DNA of 64,000 bases from Vitis vinifera (Eukaryota > Streptophyta > Magnoliopsida > Vitales > Vitaceae): positions 1,436,001-1,500,000 of the forward strand of contig NC_081822.1 of the NCBI RefSeq assembly GCF_030704535.1. Direction: 5' to 3'. A program made the translations under genes and the position numbers. The notes under the pieces are model-generated. The model had not been told where the DNA came from. It made no database searches and saw only the letters and a list, made by a program, of their open reading frames with translations. Position 1 is the first letter of the stretch. Each line of letters begins with the position of its first letter. Shown here one piece after another: positions 11,450-24,500 of the stretch.

Positions 11450-14400
11450 AGAAACCCTTTGTCAAACCCATATGAAAGAAACAGCGTCCTTGTATTCATC
11501 CACCATTGAAAACACAGGCGGAGGGAGAGAGAGAAAGAGAGAGAAAGGTCGGAGGGAGAGAGAAAAGAGTTATAATACAAATATTAGAGATATGAAGAAG
11601 GGGCAGTTGGGTTCTATTTAAGGTGTGATGAAGGGAGTAACAGTAAATAAGAGAGAGAAAGAGAGAGAGAAAGGGAGAGAGATAGGGGGTGGGTGTAATT
11701 AATTAAGAGGGTGAGAGAGGGGGGTGGTAGTTTCAGACCCAACACGGAAGAAACAGTAATAAATATCAGATTGGATGGTTCATTCCTTTGGAAGGGGCGA
11801 AGGGCATATTTAGAAGGAAGGATCAAAGGATCATCATAGTTATTCTCTCTACCTCCTCCTCCCTCGTTACTGATGAAAAAACATTAACACCCACACCCCC
11901 CCAATCCCACATCACTCTCCTTCCTCGTTTCTGATGCAAACCCACCCACATCATCCATGACACATATGACATAACCCCCCCAACACATTCACTCTTTTTC
12001 TTCTCAAGCTGATCAACAAAAGGGGTTTGTGTTTTGGGGTAAAAACTCGGGGAAAATGGAAACTTCATCTTGATTCTTTCAAGAACTAGACAAATGGCAG
12101 GTACTAGACAAATTCAGTTTCAGATTAAAGCAGCTTTGCTCTTGTGTAGTAGCCCAAGTTCTCCATATGTAATCATATGCATATCTCTTTCATGGCTTTC
12201 AGTAGTTAATCACTTCCGCAGTCCATCTACCATACTTCTTTTATTCTACTTGAAACAAAAAGGCTGAGATCAAAACATGAGACTCCTATTCTAATCAAGT
12301 TTCCATCTCTTTCTAGCATTCCAAACATCATTTTTGGTAATGCAGCTTCAAACCCATTACTAACTCCCCACTAATTCCCCACCATCTCCAGCCTTGCCAC
12401 GTCCCCAACTCCTCATGGTCGCCACCTTCTTCACCCACCTGTAATCATCAAATTAAGGCATTCTTTATGGCCGTGGCCAACAGCATCAAAATGTTTTCCA
12501 AATTAGTCAATTGCTCTACAAAGTGGCATTTTGTCAATATCACAGTTACCTGATATGATGTAAACTTCTATACCCTAGTTAATTTTGTGATGATCATTGT
12601 AAGTTTACACCCAAAAAATCCAAATTCTAAGTTCCAACATAGAGAATCTCGATACTTCTTTATGCTACCAATGGCTCCACAGAAGCCAAACCCAACTCAT
12701 GGGGGGTCACTAACTGCAGCATCCAAGGTTACTCCTCCGCTCCCAGTTATTGCAAATGGCTTCAAAATTCAAACCACTGATTTTGACCTATATTTTGACT
12801 AATTACAGGTGTGATAATAGCCTTTATAGGTCAATGACTCAACCCCTCCAATTATATTATTAGCACTTTTGCATTCTATCAACCCCTTTTCCCATACACA
12901 TTACAGAGAGATATACAAAGTGATAGAAAGAACTGAAATCTTCCCTTTTGTCCACTGATAGGTCGCACTCATCATGCCCAGAACCCACGCTCCCTTCAGC
13001 TCTCTGGTGGCCGTTTCTTTCTTCTGATCAGTTTCCTTTCTTTTAATAATTAGGAGAGCAACTCCTCCTCAAACCTTTCACAAATCAATTGCTATTTGCA
13101 ACATGTACATACGGTATAATATGTGGGTGTATTTATTGAAAAGCAACCCAGAAAGTCTTTCATTTAATGCTAGAAATCTACCCCCTCCACACGCAATTGA
13201 ATTCTGGAGACCAAAATCAGAATCCCACGTAGAAGTTTTATAGACTGATATTGACTTTGCAGTTTGTTCTCATCTAACACCTCTACCTCCCATTAGTCCT
13301 AGAGGTACAGAGCCAGTTGTCTTACTGGGTGTTCCTGCAAACAGTATGATTGAATCATTGGGACAATGGGGGGGCACTAAAAAAATTTATCTGTCTTTCA
13401 TTTTGTGGGTTTGGAGATGGAGCCTCAAGCCTGTGATATTTGTAAATGCCATTCGGAAGTTGGGACCCTACAGGACGTAAACGTCAGAAAATGGAATTGA
13501 AAACTTTTCTCTCTGCTCTTAGTTTAATACCCTAAATCTAAGCTTTTCAAAAAGTTCTTATGCTTTGTTCTCTGCATTCTCTGTAGTCTGTACCTCTCAG
13601 TCTAGGCTTTTATTTTTTTGCCTTTTTTCTTTTTTTATCCTTCTTTCTGTGGTTTCTTCTTTTTTTGAAAAAGGTTTTTGGGGTTGTGGGGACAGGGGTA
13701 GGGATGGGGTTTATGAATTGAAATATCAAAAGGGTTTTCTAAGTTTCTCCAGATCTGATTGCCTCAAGTTTCAAACGTGAAATCATATCTTGGTAGCCAG
13801 ATTTAGTTAATTTGGAGTGGGTAGGCTAGAGCTGACTGCACTGCTCGATGCATGGAACTTCCAAGACTCATGATTGTAAAGCCTAGGCTTTGCAGTACAT
13901 CCCCTCTCTACCCATTCTTCAAAACTTAGTTTCCTTTCAAATCCCTCCATTTGGGCTTTAAACTACATATTTGGTTTTTTTTTTGAAATAATAATAATAA
14001 TCGTTCAAAATAGTTTTTTTTTTCTGTCATGTGATTTACTTTTTTTTTTCTTTAAATTAATTTGAAATTACATTCAAAGACTCTGAATTTAGTACCATTT
14101 TTTTAATTAAAAAAACTAGATCTATAATTTAAATTTAAAACCCGGGTATTGAAATTAGGACTTTTTTTTTTTGTGTAGAAATCGCATTTTTAGGATGTAA
14201 TTAATTTGAAAATAAACCCTAAAACTTATAATTTGATGGTATCTTTGCCATTTCTTCTTGTTATTGCTAAGTATTGACCCAAAAATTCAATCTTCTAAAA
14301 GAGTTGGGCATGAGTTACATACATTTCACATATTCTTTTTTACCCTTAATCATATTCTTAATTTGTAGGAAAAGTGTGTTTGTGTTTTGAAGTGTTAAAA

Positions 14401-17400
14401 GTTTGTTTTTTCAATCTCATGTCGAAAAAGAAGAAGCAATTTTAGTGGGTATATGTACTCACTTTCTTTTGCCTCATGCGTCTAGGGGCCCAAGCCCATT
14501 CCAACGAAAATTTGATAGAGGCAAGATGCCCATGTTATGTACAACTACCAATATGGATGAGATCCTTCAATTACATAAAGAAATACCAATACATAAAAAT
14601 TTATTTTCAACGTGTTTTTATCACTCAATATTTTATTTATACTAAAACTTATTCATAACATATGGGCACCAGTATTGATGCATTGAATTCTATTTTTCCT
14701 TTAGTTGTTTCCTCTTTTACATATTCATTCAACCGGGATTGTAAGAAAAGTGTGTAGAGGGTGTGTTTTAAAGTGTTAAAGTTGTTTTTTCAATCCCACA
14801 TCGAAAAAATAAAAGCACTTTTAGTGGATATATATATTATTTCCTCTAGTTGTTACCCCTTTCACTCGTGCACTTTTGTGGAGGATTGTAAGAATAGTGT
14901 ATAGTGTATGTTTTGAAGTGTTAAAATTTGCCTTTTCAATCTCACATAAAAAAAAAAAAAAAAAAAAAGAGAAACACTTTTGATAGGTATATATACCAAC
15001 TCACTTTACTTCGCTCTTTTGAAAAGGTAAAAGAAAATCTTGCACATCCAGGAGGTAAGCCGATTCGAATAGGAATTTAGGTGGTTTGGGTTGAAAACTC
15101 TTAATGCATACCATGTCTACACACCCTTTCCTCTTTGTGTACATGCACGAGTTGAGTCTTTTTTTTTTTTTTTACTTGGTCATTTAGCTATCATTATCTA
15201 CACTATTACTCATCTTCCTTCTACGCATGTATCTTCTTGCTACATGTTTACCTGTTGCATTCATCTTCTTTTTGAATATAAATAACTTAAAGGAATATCT
15301 TTTAAACCAAGTTGTACGACATCTTGTCTACAAAAGTGTACTTAAGACAAGATTTCTTTGGCTATTGAATCATAGAGGTAGAACGTCAAATCTCTTTTAC
15401 ACCAAGTTCATCTTAGAAAAAGACATATCTATTTTAACTGTAGTGCACTGTCATGTCTCATCCAATAAATTCGATAAGTACCATTTTCTATTTTCTTGTT
15501 CCTTGTTTGTTTGTTTTGAATTATATCAAATTTATGTAATTATCAAATCCTTAAACCAACATAATTTACACATATCCAACCAAATAAAATATGACACAAA
15601 CACATTCAATATAATACTAGAATATTTTTTGTATCTAGTCATATTTTTATCTTACATGTATTAAGTGAAGTTAAATTATAGTATTTATGTATTTTATGTG
15701 TTTGGTGTTAATTAAAGACAATAATAAAATAAGTCACCCTATCTCAATCCCATCATTATTATTTAAATTAATTCTTATTCCATCCTATACAATTTCAATC
15801 GTGTGATCTAATAGTAAAACTAATAATACCTCATTTAATTTTATCTTTATTTACTGATTTTATTTTTATAATTTTTTTTTAAATAAATTATTTTTATTTC
15901 ATGAATTAAACTTAACCCATTTGGGCTCCTCGCAAACCCATCATCATAATCCATATCCCATGGTCATCATAGGGCTCAACAATAGAGTAATATATCTAAG
16001 ATTGCATGAAAACCAAAAAAAAAAAAAAAAGAAGAAATTACCGTACTAAAAATCAAGCAACAGTGAAATGCAACGTAAATAATTGCGGTGAAAAATGAAA
16101 GGAAAGAGTGGCAGACAGGCGTTGACACGAGCAAACCATTTACCATCTGCAATCATTCGAGCTGCTAGGCTTATTTAACCCACCACCAATCCATGGCCCC
16201 AACATCCATCTAACCTTTATTTATAGTCTTCTTCTTAATTCTTATACTCTGTGGTCCACCCATCCCCCCATTCCTCCTCCGTTTTGTCAGATAGTTGATA
16301 CAATATAAAATAATAGCAGCTCAAAAAAGGTGTGAGAAAAAGCTATGTATCCCCCATAAAAGTCATCCAATTCAATTACTATATATAAACTACCAAGGCT
16401 GAGCATACAATGAAATCATTTCATGGTATGAATAGGAAGGGATAGTTTTTTTAATTTTTTTTTTAACATATTTATTGAGTTTATCAAATGTTGTTATGCA
16501 CGGGGTAAAAGATTTTTACCTAATAAAAAAAGGTAAAAAAAAAGAGGTATGGGTATAACCCTTTTAGCTCAATGTCAATGTTGTCTGCATTCTTGTGATA
16601 ATTTGTTGATTGGGTCAAATATAAAATGGTTTTTTTTAAAATAGTAATTTAAAAAAAGTTTTAAAAAAACTTCATAATATTTTTAAAAATGGAATAATTA
16701 ATATGTATTTTTTTTTGTAAAATGAATATTATCTATAACATTTTTTAAAATTATATGTAACTGTAATTAGATTTTTTGTTAAATAAGAAAAGTTAATGAA
16801 AATATCTTTATAAATATTTTCGGTCTTGAGGAAAAAAATATATAAAAATAAGATGAAATAAAAATATGAGGAAGAATGAGAGACATCGGATAGGAGAAGA
16901 TGACTTAATAAAATATAAATGTGAGGAAGGATGAGAGACGCATGATGAAACGATTAAACAAAATGACTCATGATTCATATTAAAGGTACAAAGAGATTGT
17001 AATATTTTATATCATACAATAAAATGATCTCTCTTATTTATAAAGATAGACATAATTGGCTTGAATCACGTTAAAATCTTATATAGCTTTTATGTGATTT
17101 GCTTTATTTTTTATATTATTCTTTTATTACATTTGTGACACAACAAAATGCTTCTAAAATAACACTACATATTAAAAATGTTTTTATCATATTCATTTTT
17201 AAATATATCCTCATGTTGAATTACGTTCGTGATTTCACAACACTATGTAAGTTTAGCAACTTCTCTTTATGTAAGATAATGGGTGATGAGGACATGAGGA
17301 GAGAATTGGAGGAAGGCAGAGAGAGATGATTGAAGATGGAAAAGAGAGAGAGAGAGATGTGTGTTATTTGAATGAATGATGGATGGTTCTGAGTCCTGAC

Positions 17401-18539
17401 GACAAGAGTGTGCGTGTCACGTGAGAGATATAGAGAGGGAGAGAGAAAGGGGGGAGAGGATAATGATGGTATTGTTTATTTGATGTTTGATTGAAGATGT
17501 GGTGTGGGAAGGTCCCCTTTGGTGTCAAGAGTTTCAAGACACGAATGATGAGGCCGATGACGATGTTCTTGATGTTGATGTTGGATACTCTCTTTCCAGC
17601 CTGCTTCCATGTGACCTTCTCTCTCCCCTCCCCCTTCCCTCTCCATATTCAACTGATGCCCATTATTAGCTCTCCCAAATCTCTCCTCTCCATCCATACT
17701 CTTTTTATAAATAACATGAAAAAAAAAAATCAAAATCTTCAAAAAGGAATTTCACCGAGGTACAAATAATGAGATTAGCGTATCAAAACCTTCCAAGGAC
17801 TCAAATCACACATTAAAAATTCAATGTAGAGATGGATCTGCTCAAAAGGTGGGAGCTTTTGTGGTTTGACTAATAAGACTTTGTATCCTAATGTCCAGAC
17901 ATAATATATATTCTTTGCATTCTCGCATTCTACTGGCTTCCCTTTTCTCCCTCTTTACTACACTTCCATGATCACTTTCAGAGTCTTCTCTGCTATTCAG
18001 CAATTTCATTAGTTATATATCATAGTGCTACACAGTTTTGACAGCTTTGTATGTAACAACTTTTGTTGTAACCTAGAAAAGAAAACATGAATAAAAAGAG
18101 AAAGAAAGAAGAGAGGAAACATATGTACAAGTCAACTGGATAGGGTTTTTGATATTGTCAATGCTATTAGTCCTAGGTATTGTTGAGGTTTTTTCACTTA
18201 TGTTGTGGGAAGTGGGGACTACAAGCCCTAATGGGTGTGATCATTTGGAGAATTTTGGGTTTTCTACAAGACCTGCGTGCTTCCTAGAGTCCATTTCCAC
18301 CACTTGATGGTGTTTGGACTTGTGTGAATTTTAAGGAACACATGCTTCAAACAGTTTCTGAAGCAAACACCCTTTTTAAGTTCATGCCTCTTAAGCTGAA
18401 ACAAGCTTTTGCCCTTTGATTTGATACTAATTTAAATGTGGGTCTCAAACATAGAAGACTAGTACAATGATCTCCAACACAGAATTGGATATTAGAAGCT
18501 TTATTCATAAAAGACTGATAGTAGAAACTGTAGGTTGAG
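11450..18539. other. Gene-poor region between MIR394 and AMY2
   Basis: About 7 kb without a gene I can support. 11.5-11.7 kb and 17.3-17.45 kb hold GA-rich tracts typical of plant promoters or 5' leaders. 14.37-15.0 kb holds a repeat family described separately. The sequence at 17.5-17.65 kb is less AT-rich than its surroundings and could be part of an unannotated transcript, but it folds into no clear miRNA hairpin by eye. The last few hundred bases are AMY2 3' UTR and flank. Confidence 0.5.
14365..15010 (+). repeat. Three related repeats with USE-like and TATA-like motifs
   Basis: Copies begin near 14367, 14741 and 14887 with GTAAGAA.AGTGT or a close variant, then GTGTTTT.AAGTGTTAAA, TTTTTTCAAT, a TCCCACATCG-like box, GCACTTTTAGTGG and TATATATA. 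In the middle copy the box is ATCCCACATCG (14793-14803), exactly the plant snRNA upstream element, with TATATA starting 25 bases later. The first copy has a degenerate box with the same 25-base spacing. In the third, an A-run has enlarged the gap to 38. No known snRNA follows. They may be LTR fragments or a Pol III-type promoter repeat. Confidence 0.65.
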
Positions 18540-21500
18540 TTACTTTTTCCATACGGCGTATCTTTGGCCACTGGTTGCAAGGGTCCACTCCCTGCCTCCT
18601 GGGCACCACGAGCCATCCCCAATCTTCATGCATACTTTGTCTCCAATGATAGCAGAGTAGAGATTGGGCTGGGCCTCCAAGATCTTGATAGATGATCGAC
18701 TGTGAATGTCCTGCTCCTTCCTAACAGCAATCTGCAGAAAAATTTGAGCAGTTTAGGAGAAATTTAGCTTTAGAAGAAATGGTCAATTCAGTGCATGGAT
18801 ACATATAGTTATGTAGCATACCAGCTTTGCAATTTCATTGTGAATGGAGCCAGCCCAGTCATAGAAATGGTCATAGAAAACTGTTGGTATACCAGGATGT
18901 GTGAGTATATATGCATAGCCCTGCAGATTAAATACAATGGAGACCAGTTATAACTGACTAATGGAAGCACTAAGGCAGGCTCCCTGTATTTAATGGACTC
19001 GATGAAAAATGAGACTGAGCTTTGACAGTGCTCTGATCTAAGGAGAAGTTAGATCTATGCATTAGTTCCAAAGAGGAAAAAAGACAAAAATAAAAAATAT
19101 AGAGAGCAAAATATAGCTTGATGTACAGAATTTCTTGCAGAAAGTCATTTTCAGGAAACTATACAGCGACATGAGTGTCATTTATCTTATATTGTGTATG
19201 AGAAAACTTTACCAAATTAGAAAACAACTGTACTCTCTGATTCTATATGCCATTTAACTGGATTGACTAGTTGTAGGATCATAACCTTAAAATCCAATTA
19301 TTAATTAATCTCCTAGCCAGACGTAGTTATCAGAGAACAGCAAAAGTTTGGTCCTCTAAACTGAAAGATGTAGTTTGTTTATCTTGTGTTTTATTGCCAG
19401 TCAATTGGTAGTGACTGTTGGGCAAGCGTAACCAGAAAACCTTATCCAACTGTAAGTCATCAGTATGAATTGCTCCATATCAGCTACTCATTACTAACCA
19501 GAATTTTTTTCTTCCACACAAGGATTAGGTCTCTATGGCAAAGTCAAAATCATCTAATTCATTCTCATATTGAGCTGTGCACCATCTATGGAATGAATAG
19601 CAACATGCTGAATTTTTACTTTTTGTTTTCTTTTTTCCTGTGTCTTCCACGCAACCAACCTGAGATTCAAGGAACATTCAAAGTGTATGAAGTTCTTCAC
19701 TCATTCCTTGATCTGTGATTGAAATAAATTGTCCTCATGAAACAGAAGGCAGAGAACTCCCTAATATTATTATGTGTTTCCATCTCCACACAGATAGACA
19801 TGTTTAAACAAAAAACATGAGAAGAAGACATGCATGTAACACCTACATATTTAGGAACTATCTCAACAAAAAAGGAGCAAAATATATGGAATTTGTGCTA
19901 AGAAAATGTTTTCAGTGCCTGTGTGCTCACTGAGTGAATCTCAACTTTATATAAAACCATGAGGCCAAAGGGAGGGCTTGTTTATTATCTCATCTAACTC
20001 CACATGTTCCATGGTGTTCTAGTCACTATTCTTCAAATTGGGTAAAGAAACAAACAGGAAGTTAATAATCACTAAACTACAATTTGGCAAGTACGGAAAC
20101 AGAAAATTACAGAACATGTCAACACAAACAACCACATACATCATATAATAAATTCAATCGCAAATTTGGATGGACATGTGATTGAATATGCATACTTTTC
20201 AAGCAACCCAAAAAAGTAGAGACAAATTCTAGTAATCGCAAATCAGAAATGAGATACTAATTTAGACTTTTTGGAGATGAACTCCAGAAGTTCGATTATT
20301 CAAAGAAAAAGAAGATTTTCGTATAAACAAGGAGTTCACATACCTCCATGAGATGATTCATAGGGAAAGGCCAATGAGCCTGCAAAAGTGGAATAATGGA
20401 GTGAGACGGTGCCTGAAGAACCAAAGCTTGATTTATAACAGAAAAATACTTCAGCCAGTTAGGGTGGGCAATATGTCAGGTTTGAGTTGGACCCAGTGTC
20501 CTAGCTAACTACTGGGCTATTTTTACCAGGACTTAGCCAATTATTAAGAGTAAAATTAAACCAACCTGTGAGCCAAACCACCTGAAAATACTTAGAGAAG
20601 AAAACTAATAATTGTGTTTTCCTCTAGCTGGTCAGATCCTGGGGCCTAAGCTTTCAAGTTAACAGGAAACCAATCCTTGATGCCAAGGCCAGCCTGAACC
20701 TATTTACTTCAGGAGGGTTGACAATTTGGTGTCAAATTTTGTTGGTTCTATAGGAGACAAAGTTATAATAAACAAAACATCTACAGTGAATTTATTCTAA
20801 AACTAAAAACAATTTGGCGCTCCTGAAAAAGACACCTTCTCCTGAATAAGAATAAATTGTCACAGAGGAACCCTAAGGAAGCTGCCATTCTTGCCTCTTT
20901 GATGCATTGCTAATTTGCACATCTCAGGATTTATGTCCACCATTCATGCGTATGTCTCCCTCAAACAAAGAATATTTTTTGCCATGTAAAGAAAATAATT
21001 TTCTTACTAATAAACAAAAATATTGAGGAATTTTCTGTATGTAAAATCATAATTATTAATAGAGGTTGAAGATAACTCCATAGTAGGAGAGTTTTCAAAT
21101 CATAAACCTTTTGGGGGACAAAAACCCTGAGATGAGGGGCCAAAAATGACCTCAAATCAGACTAGGAGAAGACTATTCCTTCTGGCAAATTGGCCTCTAG
21201 CAACTACGGTAAGGTTAAGTGTTTTTACATATCACATTGGTTGGGGAAAGAAATTTATGGCACCAAATGTGTAGTGGACTTCTCTTAATTGGGTACACAC
21301 ATTTTAAGGCCATGAGGGCCTATTGGGTCTAGAATGGATAAAATCTACATGGGAAGAAGTAGGTTATTACAAATGGCATCAGAGTCAATCCTCAACCATG
21401 ATGTGGGATTCTATCTATGTGGCCCCACAATTTCGTGAGACATGACAAGAATGTTGTGTATGCATGAAGTGGAGGTTGATTGAGATATCCCATATCGTTT

Positions 21501-24500
21501 AAGGGTTCTTGGCACAATATATGTAGTGGGTTCTTTGCAACTGTATAGACGCATTTTAAAACCATAAAGGCCCATAAGGCCTAGAGTGAATAATATTTAC
21601 ATGGAAGAGAGTGGGTTGCTACATAAAGGCTATCCAATTCTTTTGAAATGTGCTGCAGCCTAATAAAAACCAGAGCTACTTAAAGCTCTCATTAATTGCC
21701 TTTTTGAAACTAACTCATATCCTGAAGAGCTTTTAGCAGATAAAGAAAGAACCTTGACCTTGCCAGGACAAGATACTGATCTGCATTGAGAGTGCACTAG
21801 AGGAGCTCCAAACAGGGGATAGCACAGTGTCCCCCCATAAGAAACCCCCTGAAGTGAGGCAGAACAGGGAACTCTACCCCGAAAACATCTAGCTTTAAGA
21901 TTGACTCAAACAAGAATGTTCTCAATCGTCCACTATTTACACTTTCTTGTCAACTGCTGTCTGCCAAGCCATTTAGATTTGATGAATCAATAAATTTGAA
22001 AAATCAAAATCACTTGGGTTCAGACTATGGAATTATGGTTTGAATCCCTTCATGTCCAGTGAGTGAATCAGAAGCAAGCATGATGAACCACCAAAATCAT
22101 CCCATAACCAGGAAAAATGAGGTACCTGTGTTGAGCCTGTATCATGGTTATCTATGAATGTGACAGCCCTTGAAGGCCACCAACCCATCACACCTGGTGG
22201 TTTTCCTTGTCGGTCACGCAGACGCCAGAACTGTCCCTTTACCGCCTCCTGCAAAGCAATATAGATAAGAACAGTTTCCTCCTTGAAAGATACCTCCTGG
22301 CAGTTAGAAGCCCAAGCTTCATTATTGCAAGAGGATGCAGATGCTAACAGATACCATGGACTAATATTTAGCTACATGATTATAAAACTAAGAAGGTGAG
22401 GCAGGTTGGTGTCAATCTACAAGCGAAGAAATAAATGAAACAGGATGGTAAAGTTTTTCATAGGAGGATCTGATTGAGACACCGTAAAGAACCATGAAAC
22501 ATTTTCATCAGAAGGATTGTTTAAATTTCTGAGTTCATGATGCCTTGGAAGAATACCTGAAGGATTCCCTTTGTTGTGAAGTCAAATGCAGCTGAAAGTT
22601 GTCCTGTGCCATCAATCCAATTGACAATCCGTTGTCTATGACTATCTGCATGAGGAATTAGTTATCAAGCAACATAGAATAGAAAACCATTGATCATGAA
22701 ATCAGAAGGTAGTAAGGCAAAGCTAAGACTCATTAATGTCTTCTAAGAAATGGAGAACAAACATATCAATGAGCACCCAGGAGCAAGATGAAAACAACAT
22801 TCAATCTCCTGTGGAATTGGTGAACCAACATTACACAGAATTCAGAATGGATGACAACTACAGAGACATTGTCACAGAACATTAAGTACCATGGTAAGAT
22901 GAATAGTTATTCCTATCCACATTTTTTAAAGAAGTATCACCTGGTGCCTGAACTTGAAATGGGTACCTGTTCCCTTGCAGGACCACAACATGAACTGGCA
23001 TGTTGCCTAAATACTGTCACATCAATCTTCTAAAGCGGTACCCAATTTTAGCTATAATAGCAAAAATAACTGAAGTTTTGTTTGTTTGTTTGTCTTTAAT
23101 ATCTTAAGTTCATCTTTAAATGCATACACCAACAAAAATATAGAAGAAGAGAGCATATGTTATCTAATATCAAATTGACATAGGTCAACTTAAGATTGCA
23201 GCTAGAGTGCATTGATGCCTACAACAACAAAAATCAAAAGCAAGAACAAATCTAACATGCCACAACCAGTTTTCAAAATTAACATGTGAGTTTATTTTTT
23301 TCCTGCAAAATTTTATGCCATAACCGAGAGTGCCATTAACTGAGAGTGCATGATAAAAAGAAATTATAAAATTATGATACCTTGGTTGTAGTCCAACCCA
23401 TTATTATTGTAGTTGCAAGGATCCCAGTACTCCCCAACAGAAAATATTGGTCTTGCGCCCTCAATATACTCCTTCACATATTTTGCCGAATAACTAAATT
23501 TGAGCATAATGAGATAACATAAATATTGATCTGTAATCATCAAATGGGAGAACAAAAAGAGAATATGATTTACAGGTGCAGAAAAATGTTTACCCTCTTG
23601 CAAAATCAAAACGAAAATCTTGAAAGCCAACACCACGTAGCCACTTTAGCCAACCTATAAGGTCATTTCGAACAAAATTTTGGGTATGATCAATATTTGG
23701 AACCCCATGGAAGTTGGCGCCACTGCTTCGATTACCCTGGAAGAAAATTATCAAAGGGTAAGCAATATTTTTGGATAATTGTTCACATTCACACTTAATA
23801 AATTTTAGCCGAGTTATGAGCTACAATAAATTACAGTGATCATATGGTTACTGTTCTAATTGGAATGAACTTCCGGAATATAATCACTAATATTTCTTTG
23901 ATAGGCAAACAAGGATATATATTAATGAAGAAAGTGCCTGGAGAGATTGCAACAAGGTACACATGATGCATACAATTAGCACTAACAACAGGCAAGCAAA
24001 AAGGAAGAGAGAAAATAAAAAACAACCTCTTCTCATTACTTAGAACTCAACCAGACTACAAAGTCTATCATAGACATCAGATGATCTTCAATGTACATTC
24101 TAACCCAATCCAAAAAGGCACACATGAAGGGAGATTTGATTGCTTGATCCAGTTGTTCAACTCCCTTCAAAGACCTCCTATTTTGTTCCCTCCATAACGT
24201 CCAAAACAGACATAAGGGGGTAGCCCTCTAAGCTTTCTTCCTCTTCTTACCCACAAAAGAGCCATGCCAACTAACTTTTGAAACATAATCACTAACATGT
24301 TCAATGAAGTCACTCACAAAGGGCTTACATAAGTCACTCAGCACATCTTTTTGACACAAAACCAACTTGACTAATTCCAATATTTCCTGTAATTACTGGA
24401 GAAGCATTTTGCAAGTGAAAATAAAAAAGGCTGAACAATTCCTATCGTATAGATATACTTTTACTCAGAGACATGGAAATGCATGCATGCAGAATGAACA

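Noticed and set aside
12955-13010. CTGAAGGGAGC, on the minus strand, resembling part of miR159/miR319
   Set aside because: Only 11 bases agree, the rest of the mature sequence does not, and no long hairpin arm is present.
13565-13780. Hydrophobic 71-codon frame in the MIR394-AMY2 spacer
   Set aside because: It begins at TTG, is phenylalanine-rich because of T runs, and has no family resemblance.
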